Positions 17,947-28,056 of a stretch of 64,000 bases of DNA are shown here, piece by piece. The stretch is from DASYAN01 sp963727755. Its GTDB lineage: Bacteria > Chloroflexota > Ktedonobacteria > Ktedonobacterales > Ktedonobacteraceae. Numbering within the stretch: position 1 is the stretch's first letter; each line of letters starts with the position of its first letter. The stretch spans positions 28,514 to 92,513 of the forward strand of contig CAVSHN010000023.1 in NCBI GenBank assembly GCA_963727755.1, in the 5' to 3' direction. Under the pieces are notes generated by a model, which saw only the letters and a list, made by a program, of their open reading frames with translations, was not told the origin of the DNA and searched no databases. Position numbers and translations under genes: made by a program.

Positions 17947-20363
17947 TTAGGATTTATCTGATCCTGTGCGATACTTTCTGTCATAGTTGATAATGAAATC
18001 CAACTCTTCAGCGGTAAAGCCGTAATAGTGAGCAAGAACACGGTCTATCTCATCGATAATGGCCTTTGATTTCCTGGCATAGATCGTATAGCTTCCAGTT
18101 TTGCCTCGCTTGAAATGTCGTGCATATCGCTGAAAATCTTCCATGAGTTGATGGCATAACTGTTCAAGTGCATTAATCACAACATGGTCTTTGGGATATG
18201 AAAAGCGAAAGCCGAAGATCATATAATCCTTCAGGTTGAAAGTATCGAATGTGACCGTATAATACCACCAGAATAGTGAACTATTCAGTAAGGTGATAAA
18301 CACGTCCCGCTTGTACTCTTCTTGGAAGGAACACTGTTTATTAGAGGTTGTCTCATATGGCCAGACGAAATTGACAAAGACCTTCCAGTAAAGTCCTCCA
18401 GCGGAACGATAAAACATGCTATTCTGGTTTGGCTTCTCTGCTAGGTATGTACTGATCTTCTGGTGGCGTAGGATCTTCGCCATAATCTCATTTTCCAGTG
18501 GATGACCAAACTTGGGATAGTAGTGTTTGTTATCGGGATCGTCAGGGGCAGTGATCCGGCAATAGCTCAGGCGTGAGAAGAGCAGATGGCGCTGCTCCTG
18601 TGACCACTTCATCACATGTGTGCTGAAACGCTGCTCTGTCCCTTGTGTCTTGGCCAGATAAATGGCTGTAGGAATGCTAGCAATTTTGTCTCCTGAAAAT
18701 AGCATCGAAGGGCGAAAATGGTAGAAAGAAAGCCAGCTACAGGGAAACCAGCGTCGAAAGCTCTCAATGAAAGGTATCATATTACGTGTTGCAAATGCTG
18801 CTAGCGGTAAAATCATTCCTGCACGTCCCTCTGGTGCAAGGAGTTGTCGGCTGCGTTCAACCACGCAGGGATACAAATTCGCACATGGTAACGTCACAAA
18901 ATCATGTAGGGTATAGGGGAACGCCTTATCTGTGTACTCGACATACGGTGGATTACCGATGATGACAGTAAATCCTCTATTGGAAAGTACTTGCTTGAAA
19001 GCAACTTGCCAACCAAATGGTTTATTCGCTGAAATGCTATCTATACTGCCAGATTCATTTTGTTTGTTTATGCTCAACGCGCTCAAAATATTGCCAATAT
19101 GGATATGATGATTGATATGTGGCAATAGAGCCAGATCTTCAACTCGTTCAATGGTAGTAATCAGTTGGAGGAATAGGCGCAGCAAGCAAAGTTCGACTGC
19201 TTCCTCCATAATATCGACACCATAGAGATTGTACTCTATGATGGATCTGAGAATAAAGAAGTGCTGGTTAGGATACTGCTGGACTTTGGTCAGATGTGTT
19301 TGAAACTCATCGGCTTGCGGGATAGTTTGCATGCGCTCGAGACAGGCCTCGTACATGGTGGTCAGAGTCTCGATAGCTGCGAAGAGGAATGCTCCTGCAC
19401 CACTGGTGGGATCGAGGATTGTCATTTGCTGTAATTGTTCATAGCAGTGCTGTAGGCTTGTTGGGTCCTCAATCTGGCGGATGGCATCTGTGCTCAACTG
19501 GCAGATATCGAGATTAAAAGTAATCAGATCGTCAATCTCCGTGATCTGACCTGTGGCAATCTTTCTCTGTAGTGTCGTGTAATAGTTGCATCTAGCATGA
19601 TACTCTTGTGACGTCTCGCCGGGCAGATAATTCTCACATTTGATGGCATCGTAGATATAACGGTTGGGATCTTCTTGTAAGAGATGCCATAGCTTGCTAT
19701 GCTGGTGGATGTGCATGACTCTGTCAAAGAAAGAGGGCAATATTGTATTTTGTGCAATATATCCAGTGATGTCTTTTTTTGTATAGTAGGCACCCATCTG
19801 TTGTTGGTTGACATATTGCTCAAATAGAGTTCCCAAAATGGAGGGGTAAAGCACATTTTGATTTTTTGTATCAATTTTATTCATTCGCCATTGATAGATG
19901 TCAAAAAAATTAAAAATATCAGCAAATGCTTCGTCAGGAATAGTGAGGCTTGGATGCATCTGTTCTATAGTACAAGCTTGGAATAGACTATGATGCACGT
20001 AGGGAATCCAACCAAAAGATCAGTAAGTTCATGAGAATGTATCGGTGTATTCAATTCTTGGTGAAAGAGAGGTAAGAGGAAACGCTGGTAAAAGGTATTG
20101 GGGCCATAGAGGTGTTGTGTCATCTCTAGCCGGGTTGCTAGATAATGAGAGTCGCCGTCAAGGAACCCTGCGGCCTGGAGAAAAGAGAGGAACATCAGTC
20201 GGTTAAGCACAAGTGAGCCATAGATATCGCGCTCTGCCTGTGTTATATCTCCCTGGAGATGGGCTAGGAATGCTGCACGCTGTATTTTGAAATGCTGATA
20301 GAATGGTTTGGCCTGCTGCTCCCTATCAAGGGAGGCTGATATCCTAGCTTTTCTACCAATCAA
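17947..20363 (-). pseudogene. N6-adenine DNA methylase (Eco57I/PglX-like), frameshifted
   Basis: Two frames give about 805 residues. The N-terminal frame (from a TTG at 20363, MIGRKARISASLDREQQAK) reads into the main frame if one T is restored in the TTTT run at 20014-20017, giving TDLFGWIPYVHHSLF. The main part has AdoMet motif I LDPTSGAGAFLF and catalytic motif NPPYVEY, then a target-recognition-like C-terminus. This architecture matches Eco57I/type IIG or PglX-like enzymes that methylate adenine. No separate restriction subunit or BREX/DISARM partner is in the window, so it may be an orphan or combined enzyme. The true N-terminus may lie further upstream if another frameshift exists. Confidence 0.85.
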
Positions 20364-20486
20364 AACTTAAGCGACCTTTTTTGTTAACATCACAAGCAAC
20401 CGTTGCTCTGGAAATCATTTTCCTAACAGGAAAGCTTATGCGTTTATTCTAACATGCTCTGTCAAGGTAGGGAGAGCAGAATAAGC

Positions 20487-20518
20487 ATATCTTCCATGTC
20501 TTTAGGCATGGAAGATAT
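20487..20518. repeat. Strong hairpin between methylase and FKBP genes
   Basis: ATATCTTCCATG (20487-20498) and CATGGAAGATAT (20507-20518) form a perfect 12-bp stem with an 8-base loop. It lies in the 268-base gap between the divergently transcribed methylase and FKBP genes. There is no T-run after it. A second imperfect stem (TGCTCT/AGAGCA) sits 20 bases to the left. Confidence 0.6.
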
Positions 20519-20631
20519 AGATACCGTATGGTCTTGCCAGAAAAGCGAAATGATGGTAACCTCAACCTACTTCGATTTCTCTTAGAAACGCTTTGATTGA
20601 TTATTTTCAATGAAGAGGAGATGTTATTGTC

Positions 20632-21411
20632 GTGTCGCAGACAGCTAAGAAAGAACAATCAGCTCTAGATCAGAGACGTAGCCGCCCGGGGCGGCGCCAG
20701 CAGGAACGTTTGCAACGTCAAATGCGTCGGCAGCGTCGCCGAAGAATTGTGATGAGTATATTGGGAGTAGTCCTGCTTGTCGGATTGGCGAGCCTAGCCG
20801 TCTGGCAGTTCCAACGTTACACCGCTGAAGTTGCTGCCACTAACATGCTGCATGCAACTGCTACTGCACAGACCGCAAACCTCCATGCAACTGCTACTGC
20901 ACAGACCGCAAATCTGCATGCCGCTGCTACTGCCGAGGCTTGCACCCTTGCCATTAGCACAGAGTTATTGGGTAACCAGAATACTAATGGGCAAGCTCAG
21001 ACCACTGCAAATCCTGTTGTTGACTCTCCAACGCCACCTGCTGCCAGCCCTCCTCAGGTGCAGGGAACGCCGAAGAAACTTTGCAGTGGCCTTGAGTATA
21101 TCGACATCAAGCAAGGTACTGGCCCAGTTGCCAAGAGTGGCAGTACAGTGAATGTGTACTATACTGGCTGGGTACAAGGAGGTCAGAAGTTTGATAGTTC
21201 CTATGATGATGGGAAACAGCCATTCTCGGTATCACCGCTTGGGCAAGCGCAGGTGATCACAGGCTGGAATCAAGGGTTGATTGGCATGAGAGCTGGTGGC
21301 ACACGCCGTCTGATCATTCCTCCTGAATTGGCCTATGGCGATCAGTCACAGGGGAGTATTCCTGCGAATGCAACGTTGATTTTCGATGTTACTGTTGTAA
21401 GTGTTAAATAG
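20632..21411 (+). CDS. Membrane-anchored FKBP-type peptidyl-prolyl isomerase
   Basis: A 259-residue protein starting with GTG (MSQTAKKEQ), with GAGGAG about 13 bases before. A very basic cytoplasmic head (RRSRPGRRQQERLQRQ) leads to one membrane helix (IVMSILGVVLLVGLASLAVW). Then comes a short repeat of LHATATAQTAN, a Pro/Thr linker, and a C-terminal FKBP domain of about 110 residues: VNVYYTGWVQGGQKFDSSYD, VITGWNQGLIGMRAGGTRRLIIPPELAYG. The domain should catalyse proline isomerisation outside the membrane, assisting folding of secreted proteins. The key aromatic and Asp residues of FKBP are present. Confidence 0.92.
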   Translation: MSQTAKKEQSALDQRRSRPGRRQQERLQRQMRRQRRRRIVMSILGVVLLVGLASLAVWQFQRYTAEVAATNMLHATATAQTANLHATATAQTANLHAAATAEACTLAISTELLGNQNTNGQAQTTANPVVDSPTPPAASPPQVQGTPKKLCSGLEYIDIKQGTGPVAKSGSTVNVYYTGWVQGGQKFDSSYDDGKQPFSVSPLGQAQVITGWNQGLIGMRAGGTRRLIIPPELAYGDQSQGSIPANATLIFDVTVVSVK

Positions 21412-21503
21412 TCTAGCTTTCCAGAAAATAGAAGCCTACACCTCGAAGTAGGAGGCTTGATCACGGCGTGGGGTTCCTGACCTGAAATTTGCAAGGAAAG
21501 TTA

Positions 21504-21546
21504 CAGGAGTTCTTCCGAATAGCAAATACTATCGGAAGAACTCCTG
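21504..21546. terminator. Bidirectional terminator between FKBP and korB genes
   Basis: CAGGAGTTCTTCCGA (21504-21518) is perfectly complementary to the inverted copy at 21532-21546, a 15-bp stem with a 13-base loop. It sits between two convergent genes, 93 bases after the FKBP stop and 13 bases after the korB stop. Confidence 0.85.
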
Positions 21547-21558
21547 TATATTTGCTAT

Positions 21559-22404
21559 CTAGGCATATCGTTTTATGTACTGCTGGATATCAAATGGTTT
21601 GGCTTGCTCAGTGAGCTGATGTGCCGTCTGGTCCATGGTAGGCTGCTCAGCGCGATAGAAAAGGCCAGTGAACAACTGTTTTGTTTCTAGTGCTAGCAGC
21701 ATGGCTTTGGCGTGATCTGCGGTATCATGGTTAGCTGGAATAGATGTTGTGGCAGCATCCCAAGCGTCGAAGGTTTTATAGAATGTTGGGCAGGGACTAA
21801 GTGCATGGATAAAGGAGAACCCTTTATGTTCTACGCCCTGTTCAATCAAAGCTGTTAGCTCCTTCGGTTTTGCCGAGTAGCCACGTGCAACGAAACTTAC
21901 GTTCAATGACAGCGCAGTAGAGATCGGGTTGAACTGTGATGCCATCAAGCCATAGGGTGTGGACTTGGTTACGTGCCCTATGGGAGATGTTGGGGAGGTT
22001 TGTCCCTTAGTCAAGCCATAGATCTCGTTATCCATCACGATCACCGTGATATCAATATTACGTAATGCTGCATGAACAAGGTGCCCAGCACCAATGCTAA
22101 AGAAGTCGCCATCACCACCGACTGCAATTACTCTCAAGTCAGGGCGGGCCATCTTTAATCCCTGAGCGACTGGCAGAGCGCGACCATGCACACTGTGGAA
22201 ACCAAAAGTTTTCAGAAAGTGTGGGAAGCGACTTGAGCAGCCGATGCCTGAGACAATTACGGTTTGATCAGGGGCCAGTTTAAGTTCTGCCATACCACGG
22301 AGGACGGCATTGAGTACACCATAATTGCCACAGCCGGGACACCACGTCGGATTCACTTTGCTCTTATAGTCTTTTGGTGTAGGATTAATGACTGTTTCTA
22401 TCAT
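21559..22404 (-). CDS. korB: 2-oxoacid:ferredoxin oxidoreductase, beta subunit
   Basis: A 281-residue thiamine-diphosphate subunit. CPGCGNYG near residue 22 holds cysteines for the iron-sulfur site, and GDGDFFSIGAGH plus DNEIYGLTKGQ form the TPP-magnesium motif. With the alpha-gamma partner it converts 2-oxoglutarate (or another 2-oxoacid) and CoA into acyl-CoA, CO2 and reduced ferredoxin, a reaction that can run in either direction. It starts 2 bases after the partner stops, so the two are an operon. Substrate specificity (2-oxoglutarate versus pyruvate) is inferred from the KorAB-type domain order only. Confidence 0.92.
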   Translation of the reverse strand: MIETVINPTPKDYKSKVNPTWCPGCGNYGVLNAVLRGMAELKLAPDQTVIVSGIGCSSRFPHFLKTFGFHSVHGRALPVAQGLKMARPDLRVIAVGGDGDFFSIGAGHLVHAALRNIDITVIVMDNEIYGLTKGQTSPTSPIGHVTKSTPYGLMASQFNPISTALSLNVSFVARGYSAKPKELTALIEQGVEHKGFSFIHALSPCPTFYKTFDAWDAATTSIPANHDTADHAKAMLLALETKQLFTGLFYRAEQPTMDQTAHQLTEQAKPFDIQQYIKRYA

Positions 22405-22406
22405 GA

Positions 22407-24191
22407 TTAGGAAGCCTCCTCAATGGCCTGTAGAATTTCACCTGTGGTGAATGGAATTCCTCCAAAATTGTTCACACGTATGGCTTGCAAACCATATTTC
22501 GTGCTTAGCAAATTGGCAAGCTGACCTGAGTAATTGCACTCTGGCACAATCACTTTCTGTACTGACTCAATAAAATCGCAGATTGTCTGATCAGGCAGGG
22601 GTGATAAGATCTTCAGATGGAGCGATGCAACTTGATGGCCCTTAGCGCGTGCGCGATCTACGGCCTCCTGAATCGTTCCTTCAGTTGAACCCCAGCCGAT
22701 GATGCCAATGGTTGCTTTCTCATCCCCATAGCGCTTGGGAGTTGGTAATACTTGAGCTGCCGTTTTGAGCTTACTGAAACGTTTCTGCGTCATTGCTATA
22801 TGATCCTCTGGGTCATACCTTGGATGACCATAATCATCGTGTTCCAGTCCAGTGGCCGTATACACAGCTGCACCCGGTCCAGGTGTGCTGATTGGCGAAA
22901 CACCACTTTCCGTGTATGCATAGCGAGAATAGGTGTGAAATACAGCTCCGGTGCTGACAATGGCATTCTCATTTTTGCTTGCCCCATTGCTCCCATTTTC
23001 AGTATGAGTTCGTGGATGATACTGCTGGCGCTCCTGGATCTCTGCGGGTTTAAAGTGGCTGAGATCGATGCTTTCCACTCGTGCTGCTAGCGATTGATCG
23101 GTAAGGAAGAGCACTGGCATCTGATACTGATCAGCCATATTGAATGCCAGAATCATGAGATTGTAGCAGTCAGCAACATTGGCTGGAGCTACAATCATGC
23201 GTGGGGCATCACCATGTCCGGCATAAAGTGCAAAGCTCAGGTCTGATTGCTCCATTTTGGTGGGCATGCCTGTGCTGGGCCCTGCACGTTGGGCATCGAT
23301 GATCACTGCTGGCAATTCGGCCATCGATGCAAGTCCAATCAGTTCCGCCATCAAAGAGAGGCCAGGGCCAGATGTTGCAGTCATGGCACGTGCGCCACCA
23401 TACGATGCGCCCAGGATGGCTGCAAGGGCCGCTATTTCATCTTCTGTCTGCAGGAATGTGCCGCCAACCAGAGGAAGCTCTTTGGCCATACCTTCCATAA
23501 TGTCACTGGCGGGTGTGATCGGGTAACCAGCAAAGAATCGGCACTGAGCAGCTAATGCGCCAGCGACTACTGCCTGATTCCCGTTGAGCACCACACGATC
23601 AGCCTTCTCGACAGGACCCAGCAGGTAATGGTCTGCTTTGGATATGTGCTCGCTAACGTAGTTTCTAGTCATCTCCAGTGCGAGCAAATTTTTCTCCATG
23701 AGAGTGGTATTTGCTTTACGCGACTTAGAGAGTTTGGATTGCATGACTTGAGTAATGGCTTCGAGCGGAAGTCCGAACAAGCCGGAGATCGCGCCAAGCA
23801 CCACCATATTTTTTGTTTGAAAGAGCTTAACTTGTTTGCGGGCAATTTCATTAAACGGGATAGCATACGTGATATAATCGCCCGTTTGGGGTGTAAAGTC
23901 GGAGGGATCGTGGATGAGCACTCCTCCATGGCGTAGCTTGCCTACATTGCGATCATAAGCTTCTTTATTCATGCAGATGAGCACATCAGCGTAGTCTTCC
24001 ATTGACTTCACTGGATGATTGCTAATACGAACTTGAAACATGCAAGGCCCGCCGAGAATTTCAGCCGGGAAGGTTCTGAAGGTATAAACGTGATATCCCC
24101 AGCGGGCTGATGCTAGGGCAAGAATATCACCTCCTGAGATGGTTCCTTCGCCAGATTCGCCTCCGATACAAATAGTTACTTCGTTGACCAT
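22407..24191 (-). CDS. korA: 2-oxoacid:ferredoxin oxidoreductase, fused gamma-alpha subunit
   Basis: About 594 residues from ATG at 24191 (MVNEVTICIGGESGEGT), where AGGGGAA sits upstream; an in-frame start at 24230 exists but lacks support. The first 190 residues are the gamma domain (GGESGEGTISGGDILA); the rest is the alpha domain with GYPITPASDIMEGMA and TSGPGLSLMAELIGLA. The gamma-alpha fusion with a separate beta gene is the KorAB layout. An inserted stretch of about 50 residues (around 405-470, with HTENGSNGASKNEN) is low in complexity. Acts in the cytoplasm in the TCA cycle or its reverse. Confidence 0.92.
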   Translation of the reverse strand: MVNEVTICIGGESGEGTISGGDILALASARWGYHVYTFRTFPAEILGGPCMFQVRISNHPVKSMEDYADVLICMNKEAYDRNVGKLRHGGVLIHDPSDFTPQTGDYITYAIPFNEIARKQVKLFQTKNMVVLGAISGLFGLPLEAITQVMQSKLSKSRKANTTLMEKNLLALEMTRNYVSEHISKADHYLLGPVEKADRVVLNGNQAVVAGALAAQCRFFAGYPITPASDIMEGMAKELPLVGGTFLQTEDEIAALAAILGASYGGARAMTATSGPGLSLMAELIGLASMAELPAVIIDAQRAGPSTGMPTKMEQSDLSFALYAGHGDAPRMIVAPANVADCYNLMILAFNMADQYQMPVLFLTDQSLAARVESIDLSHFKPAEIQERQQYHPRTHTENGSNGASKNENAIVSTGAVFHTYSRYAYTESGVSPISTPGPGAAVYTATGLEHDDYGHPRYDPEDHIAMTQKRFSKLKTAAQVLPTPKRYGDEKATIGIIGWGSTEGTIQEAVDRARAKGHQVASLHLKILSPLPDQTICDFIESVQKVIVPECNYSGQLANLLSTKYGLQAIRVNNFGGIPFTTGEILQAIEEAS

Positions 24192-24527
24192 AAATATTCC
24201 CCTGATAATGTTGACCGCGCCACGCATCAATGTTGCATAGCGCGGGGTGTGCTACTAGGTCTCTTGTTTTTGGCAGGAGAGTTTCAGTTATCTCTGCCCA
24301 TGCCAGAAAATCCCTTGCTTTAAATCTGGGGATGAATGGCGTGTCCTTTTGGTGGGGCAGGGGCAAGGAGAGCTTTCCCTCGCGTAACTGTCATTATTGT
24401 CTCCATTGTCACTATTATAACATATTTCTGAGGTGAGGCGTCCAGGAAAACGGGTGCTCTACTATAAAAATTTCATAAAGATAAATGTTCTAACTTTGGT
24501 TGGTGAGAATTTGGTTGGTTTAGCCTA

Positions 24528-24556
24528 TTCACAGTGGGGCTGAGATATGTTACAAT
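24528..24556 (+). promoter_or_regulatory. tRNA-Met promoter
   Basis: TTCACA (24528-24533), a 17-base spacer, TACAAT (24551-24556). The first base of the tRNA is 12 bases later. Confidence 0.6.
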
Positions 24557-24567
24557 GTATCTCGCAA

Positions 24568-24640
24568 GGGCCCATAGCTCAGCGGTTAGAGCAGTCGGCT
24601 CATAACTGATTGGTCGTAGGTTCGAATCCTACTGGGCCCA
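24568..24640 (+). tRNA. tRNA-Met (anticodon CAT)
   Basis: A full cloverleaf: acceptor GGGCCCA pairing with TGGGCCC, D arm GCTC/GAGC, anticodon loop CTCATAA giving CAT, T arm GTAGG-TTCGAAT-CCTAC, discriminator A at 24640. The CCA end is not encoded beyond a partial CC. CAT could be elongator Met or a lysidine-modified Ile tRNA; the mismatch-free acceptor argues against initiator. Confidence 0.92.
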
Positions 24641-24689
24641 CCCTTCGCTTAGGAAACCAGTTCCTATGTTTTTTTGGGAATTGTCACCT

Positions 24690-26954
24690 TCAAGTGATTT
24701 TCCACCGCCACGCGAGCTTTTCTCCATCTCGGAATCTGCAACGTCGCCACACCACCGAATCTGCATCTTTGCCAATAAACAAACCAGAAGTTTCATTAGC
24801 AAATGTTTCGCAGTTTTCAAATGTTCCTTTCCCCCTGTCATGCACATAGATGCCGACCTGTTGCTTATCATGGATCTTACATCGACGCATGAGTGGATTG
24901 CCTTCTGTTTTGACCAAAACTCCTGCTAACTTATTAGCAAAGATCTCACAGTCTTCAAATACTCCTTTCCCCCTGTCATGCAGCAAAATGCCACCAGCTT
25001 GTCCATCATGGATCTTACATTGGCGTATGAGCGGCTTGCCTCCTGTTTTGATCAAAGTTCCTGCAAACATATGAGCAAAGAGATCGCAGTCTTCAAATGT
25101 CCCTTCTCCCTGCTCATGCAGCAAAATGCCACCAGCTTGTCCATCATGGATCTTACATTGGCGTATGAACGGCTTGCCTCCTGTTTTGATCAAAATTCCT
25201 GCAAACATATGAGCAAAGAGATCGCAGTCTTCAAATGCCCCTTCTCCCTGCTCATGCACTAAAATGCCACTAGCTTGTCCATCATAAATCTTACACCGAC
25301 GGATGAGCGGCTTGCCTCCTGTTTTGATCTCAATTCCTGCAAACTTATTAGCAAAGAGATCGCAGTCTTCAAATGTTCCTTTTCCATATTCATACACATA
25401 GATTCCACTATGTTGCATATTATGGATCTTACATTGACGTATGAGCGGATTGCCTCCTGTTTTGACCTCAACTCCTGCAAACTTATTAGCAAAGATCTCG
25501 CAATTCTCAATAACTCCTGCTCCCTGATCATAAACAAATATCCCACTTTGGCCTCCATCTCGAATAATACAGTGCTGGATGAGCGGTTGTGCTGTGCTGT
25601 TATGAATACCTATACTGGTATGTGCATCACAAGTCACGATACAATCACTTAGATGGAAGCGACCGTAAGGAATATCTATAGCAAAATGGTTTTGGGCTAA
25701 CCCGCATATGGTCATTCCACTTATTGCTGCCGAGTCAGTAGCTATGTGAATACAATTAGCATTTTTGCTTATAAGCACGATCTGCTCACGTGGCCCGTCG
25801 CCAACAATCTCGATATTTTTATCGAGAACGATGCTTTCTGTATAGGTACCCGGACGCACGAGGAGGCGTGTTTTCTCTGGAACATTCTTAATTGCGGAGC
25901 TAATACTGCTGTAGTCAGCGCCTGATAAGGCTACAGTGACGGATTTGGCGGGGCTCGGTAACGGAGCATTGAGTTGACTAGATTGAAGCGTAGAGGTATT
26001 TCCAGAAGGCAGTTTTTGTAGTGTCTGTTTGATCTCCTGGATGCTGGCTGGGCGCAGGTCTTTTTGTAGTGCGACCATACGTTGGATGAGTGCAGCCAGA
26101 TCAGGTCCTGCCGCGTACTGGTCTAGAGTAAGTGGTGGAAATTGAAACGGCTCGTTGCTGGGGTCACGCCCGGATAACAGGTGATGCAATGTTGCACCGA
26201 GGCCGTAAATATCGGTCAAAGCAGTTGATTGAGCACGGCCAAACTGTTCTGGGGCAGCGTAGCCTGGTGTTCCAAGTGCGACGGTGTCTTTAGCCTGTCC
26301 TGTCTTGAAGAGACGTGCAATGCCGAAATCAATCAGGTAAATGTGCTCATCTTCGGTGATCATGATATTAGCAGGTTTTAAATCGCGGAAGATAATCGGT
26401 GGCTGACGTGTGTGCAAGTAATTCAACACAGTGCATAGCTGGTTAGCAATATGCAGGACAAGAGGAAGTTCCAGTTTTCCTGCTGGTGAAGTTTTCAACA
26501 TCATCTCTAATGTCTGCCCATCAATATAGTCCATCACCATGTACCAACGCTGTTGTTCTTCAAAATGATCATAGATACGTGGCAGATTTGGATGCGTTAG
26601 ACTTGCTAACAACATTGCTTCCTGTTTGAAGGCCTCGATAGACTGCTGAACTTCCTGGGGATCGAGTGGTTGTGAGCCATTCACTTGTATGCTCATTTCT
26701 TTTATCACTCGGGGAGCTGCATTGAACATGACATCCTCAGCAAGGTAGACCGCGCTAAATCCTCCCTCGCCTATTTTGCGCACGACGCGATAGCGTTGCT
26801 TTGATAGAGTAGTATTTGTGAGTAAGCCTGTAGCAGTAGACTGGGCCTTGCCTGCATGTATGCTCAGCGGCTTTCCACACGCCACACAAAATTTACCCGT
26901 ACTTCGATTGGCTGCTCCACACTGATCACAAAAATGTCTTGATTCAGTCGCCAT
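24690..26954 (-). CDS. Zinc-ribbon Ser/Thr protein kinase fused to a right-handed beta-helix
   Basis: A 754-residue protein. Residues 9-26 are a zinc ribbon (CDQC, CVAC). The kinase domain follows (about 55-320): GEGGFSAVY glycine loop, lysine 85 (VIKE), FRDLKPANI, LIDFG and GTPGYAAPEQ, so all catalytic residues are in place. Residues about 340-740 are a parallel beta-helix of 23-residue rungs (CKIHDGQAGGILLHEQGEG, FEDCDLFAHMFAGILIKTGGK) with a pectate-lyase-like look (DUF1565-type start VRPGTYTESIVL). No membrane segment is visible, so this is a cytoplasmic signalling enzyme whose beta-helix may bind ligand or partners. A strongly repetitive DNA stretch encodes the helix. Confidence 0.92.
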   Translation of the reverse strand: MATESRHFCDQCGAANRSTGKFCVACGKPLSIHAGKAQSTATGLLTNTTLSKQRYRVVRKIGEGGFSAVYLAEDVMFNAAPRVIKEMSIQVNGSQPLDPQEVQQSIEAFKQEAMLLASLTHPNLPRIYDHFEEQQRWYMVMDYIDGQTLEMMLKTSPAGKLELPLVLHIANQLCTVLNYLHTRQPPIIFRDLKPANIMITEDEHIYLIDFGIARLFKTGQAKDTVALGTPGYAAPEQFGRAQSTALTDIYGLGATLHHLLSGRDPSNEPFQFPPLTLDQYAAGPDLAALIQRMVALQKDLRPASIQEIKQTLQKLPSGNTSTLQSSQLNAPLPSPAKSVTVALSGADYSSISSAIKNVPEKTRLLVRPGTYTESIVLDKNIEIVGDGPREQIVLISKNANCIHIATDSAAISGMTICGLAQNHFAIDIPYGRFHLSDCIVTCDAHTSIGIHNSTAQPLIQHCIIRDGGQSGIFVYDQGAGVIENCEIFANKFAGVEVKTGGNPLIRQCKIHNMQHSGIYVYEYGKGTFEDCDLFANKFAGIEIKTGGKPLIRRCKIYDGQASGILVHEQGEGAFEDCDLFAHMFAGILIKTGGKPFIRQCKIHDGQAGGILLHEQGEGTFEDCDLFAHMFAGTLIKTGGKPLIRQCKIHDGQAGGILLHDRGKGVFEDCEIFANKLAGVLVKTEGNPLMRRCKIHDKQQVGIYVHDRGKGTFENCETFANETSGLFIGKDADSVVWRRCRFRDGEKLAWRWKIT
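24880..25560 (-). repeat. 138-bp tandem repeats encoding beta-helix rungs
   Basis: Units of 138 bp (46 residues, two rungs) repeat about five times with very high identity in the middle: the blocks at 25000-25130 and 25138-25268 differ at only a handful of positions. Outer units are more diverged, showing that inner ones were copied recently. Confidence 0.85.
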
Positions 26955-27100
26955 GAGTAGTCTCCTTCAAGGAAGAGGCGAAGAAGGCATCCTGAGCAAG
27001 CTTGCGGATATCGAGATTGCAGGTAAAAATTTGCCCTCGTTGACTAACGACTACCGCAAGGATTCTACCACGGGATGCAACTTGTTATCAAACTCTTGTT

Positions 27101-27129
27101 TTGACAGCTGATTGCTTCGGTGGTATAGT
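27101..27129 (+). promoter_or_regulatory. Sigma-70 promoter for the HAD gene
   Basis: TTGACA (27101-27106), 17-base spacer, TATAGT (27124-27129). The expected transcript starts near 27136, about 50 bases before the first ATG of the phosphatase gene. Confidence 0.65.
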
Positions 27130-27184
27130 TGATGAGTAGTTTTTTCTTACGGGAAATCCTTTTTTTTGTCAATCCTTCTGCTGA

Positions 27185-27910
27185 ATGTGGGTTTACAAGG
27201 AGGTTGGTGACATAATAAGTGCAAAAAAAGAATTTATTCAAAAAAGCTATAAGGCTTTTGTCTTCGACTTTGATGGAACATTAGGAGATACAAAAGAATG
27301 CGTGGTTGCTGCCTTTCAAAAAGCTTTATCGCAGAATGAGTTGCCTGTTGCAGAAATAGAGCAGATTATCCACTTTATGGGTCTTTCCCTGAAGGATGTA
27401 TTTAAAAAACTCACCAGTAAATCAATGATGGAGACAATGTATGAGAAACTTGTTTCAGATTATAGAGCTTGTTATAGGGAGTTCCTCGTACAGAAAACCT
27501 TTCTTTTCCCTGAAGTTGTAGAAACACTAGAAAAGCTAAAACGAGGGAATATTCTTCTCTCAATTGCAACAAGTAAGAAGACAGAATTCGCACTGTTGAG
27601 CTGCCAGCATCTCCATATCGACAAGTATTTTGACCTTTATGTTGGCGATGATATGGTGACACACAAAAAACCTCATCCAGAGATGCTCTTGTATACCCTT
27701 GATCAGCTCAAGATTGACAAATCAGATGCTGTGATGGTTGGGGACTCGACATTTGATATCGAAATGGGAAATGCCATTGGAATGGATACCATTGCTGTTA
27801 GTTGGGGTGCTCATCCCATAACCTTGTTGCAGTCTACTAAGCCAAGTTACATGATCCATCAATTTTCAGAATTAACGCAGTTTCTTGATCCCAGCACAAA
27901 GGTCGAATAG
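27185..27910 (+). CDS. HAD-superfamily phosphatase (phosphoglycolate phosphatase-like)
   Basis: Up to 241 residues. HAD motifs: FDFDGTLGDT (I, nucleophile Asp), SIATSKK (II), KKPHPEM (III) and MVGDSTFDIEMGNAIG (IV). The helical cap after motif I puts it with subclass I phosphatases such as Gph and PpaX, which remove phosphate from small metabolites. The start is uncertain: the strongest ribosome site, AAGGAGG at 27197-27203, lies inside the ORF a few codons after the first ATG (27185), so translation may begin at a non-ATG codon downstream or a small indel may hide the start. A+T-richer than its neighbours. Confidence 0.88.
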   Translation: MWVYKEVGDIISAKKEFIQKSYKAFVFDFDGTLGDTKECVVAAFQKALSQNELPVAEIEQIIHFMGLSLKDVFKKLTSKSMMETMYEKLVSDYRACYREFLVQKTFLFPEVVETLEKLKRGNILLSIATSKKTEFALLSCQHLHIDKYFDLYVGDDMVTHKKPHPEMLLYTLDQLKIDKSDAVMVGDSTFDIEMGNAIGMDTIAVSWGAHPITLLQSTKPSYMIHQFSELTQFLDPSTKVE

Positions 27911-28056
27911 GCTTACCTCTAGACGGCTTTTGCTCTCTTAAAAGTGGCGAAGGGCAGGGTAATGCTTGTAAAATCTTTTTCTCTTGAAGGAAAGGCCATC
28001 CTGTCCATACCTGCCATTGCCATTTGTCCGGGCCTTTGGCCACATTGAGCCAATCG

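Noticed and set aside
24850..25650. Plus-strand ORFs with repeated Cys/Ser-rich products opposite the kinase
   Set aside because: They are antisense images of the beta-helix repeats and have no start signals.
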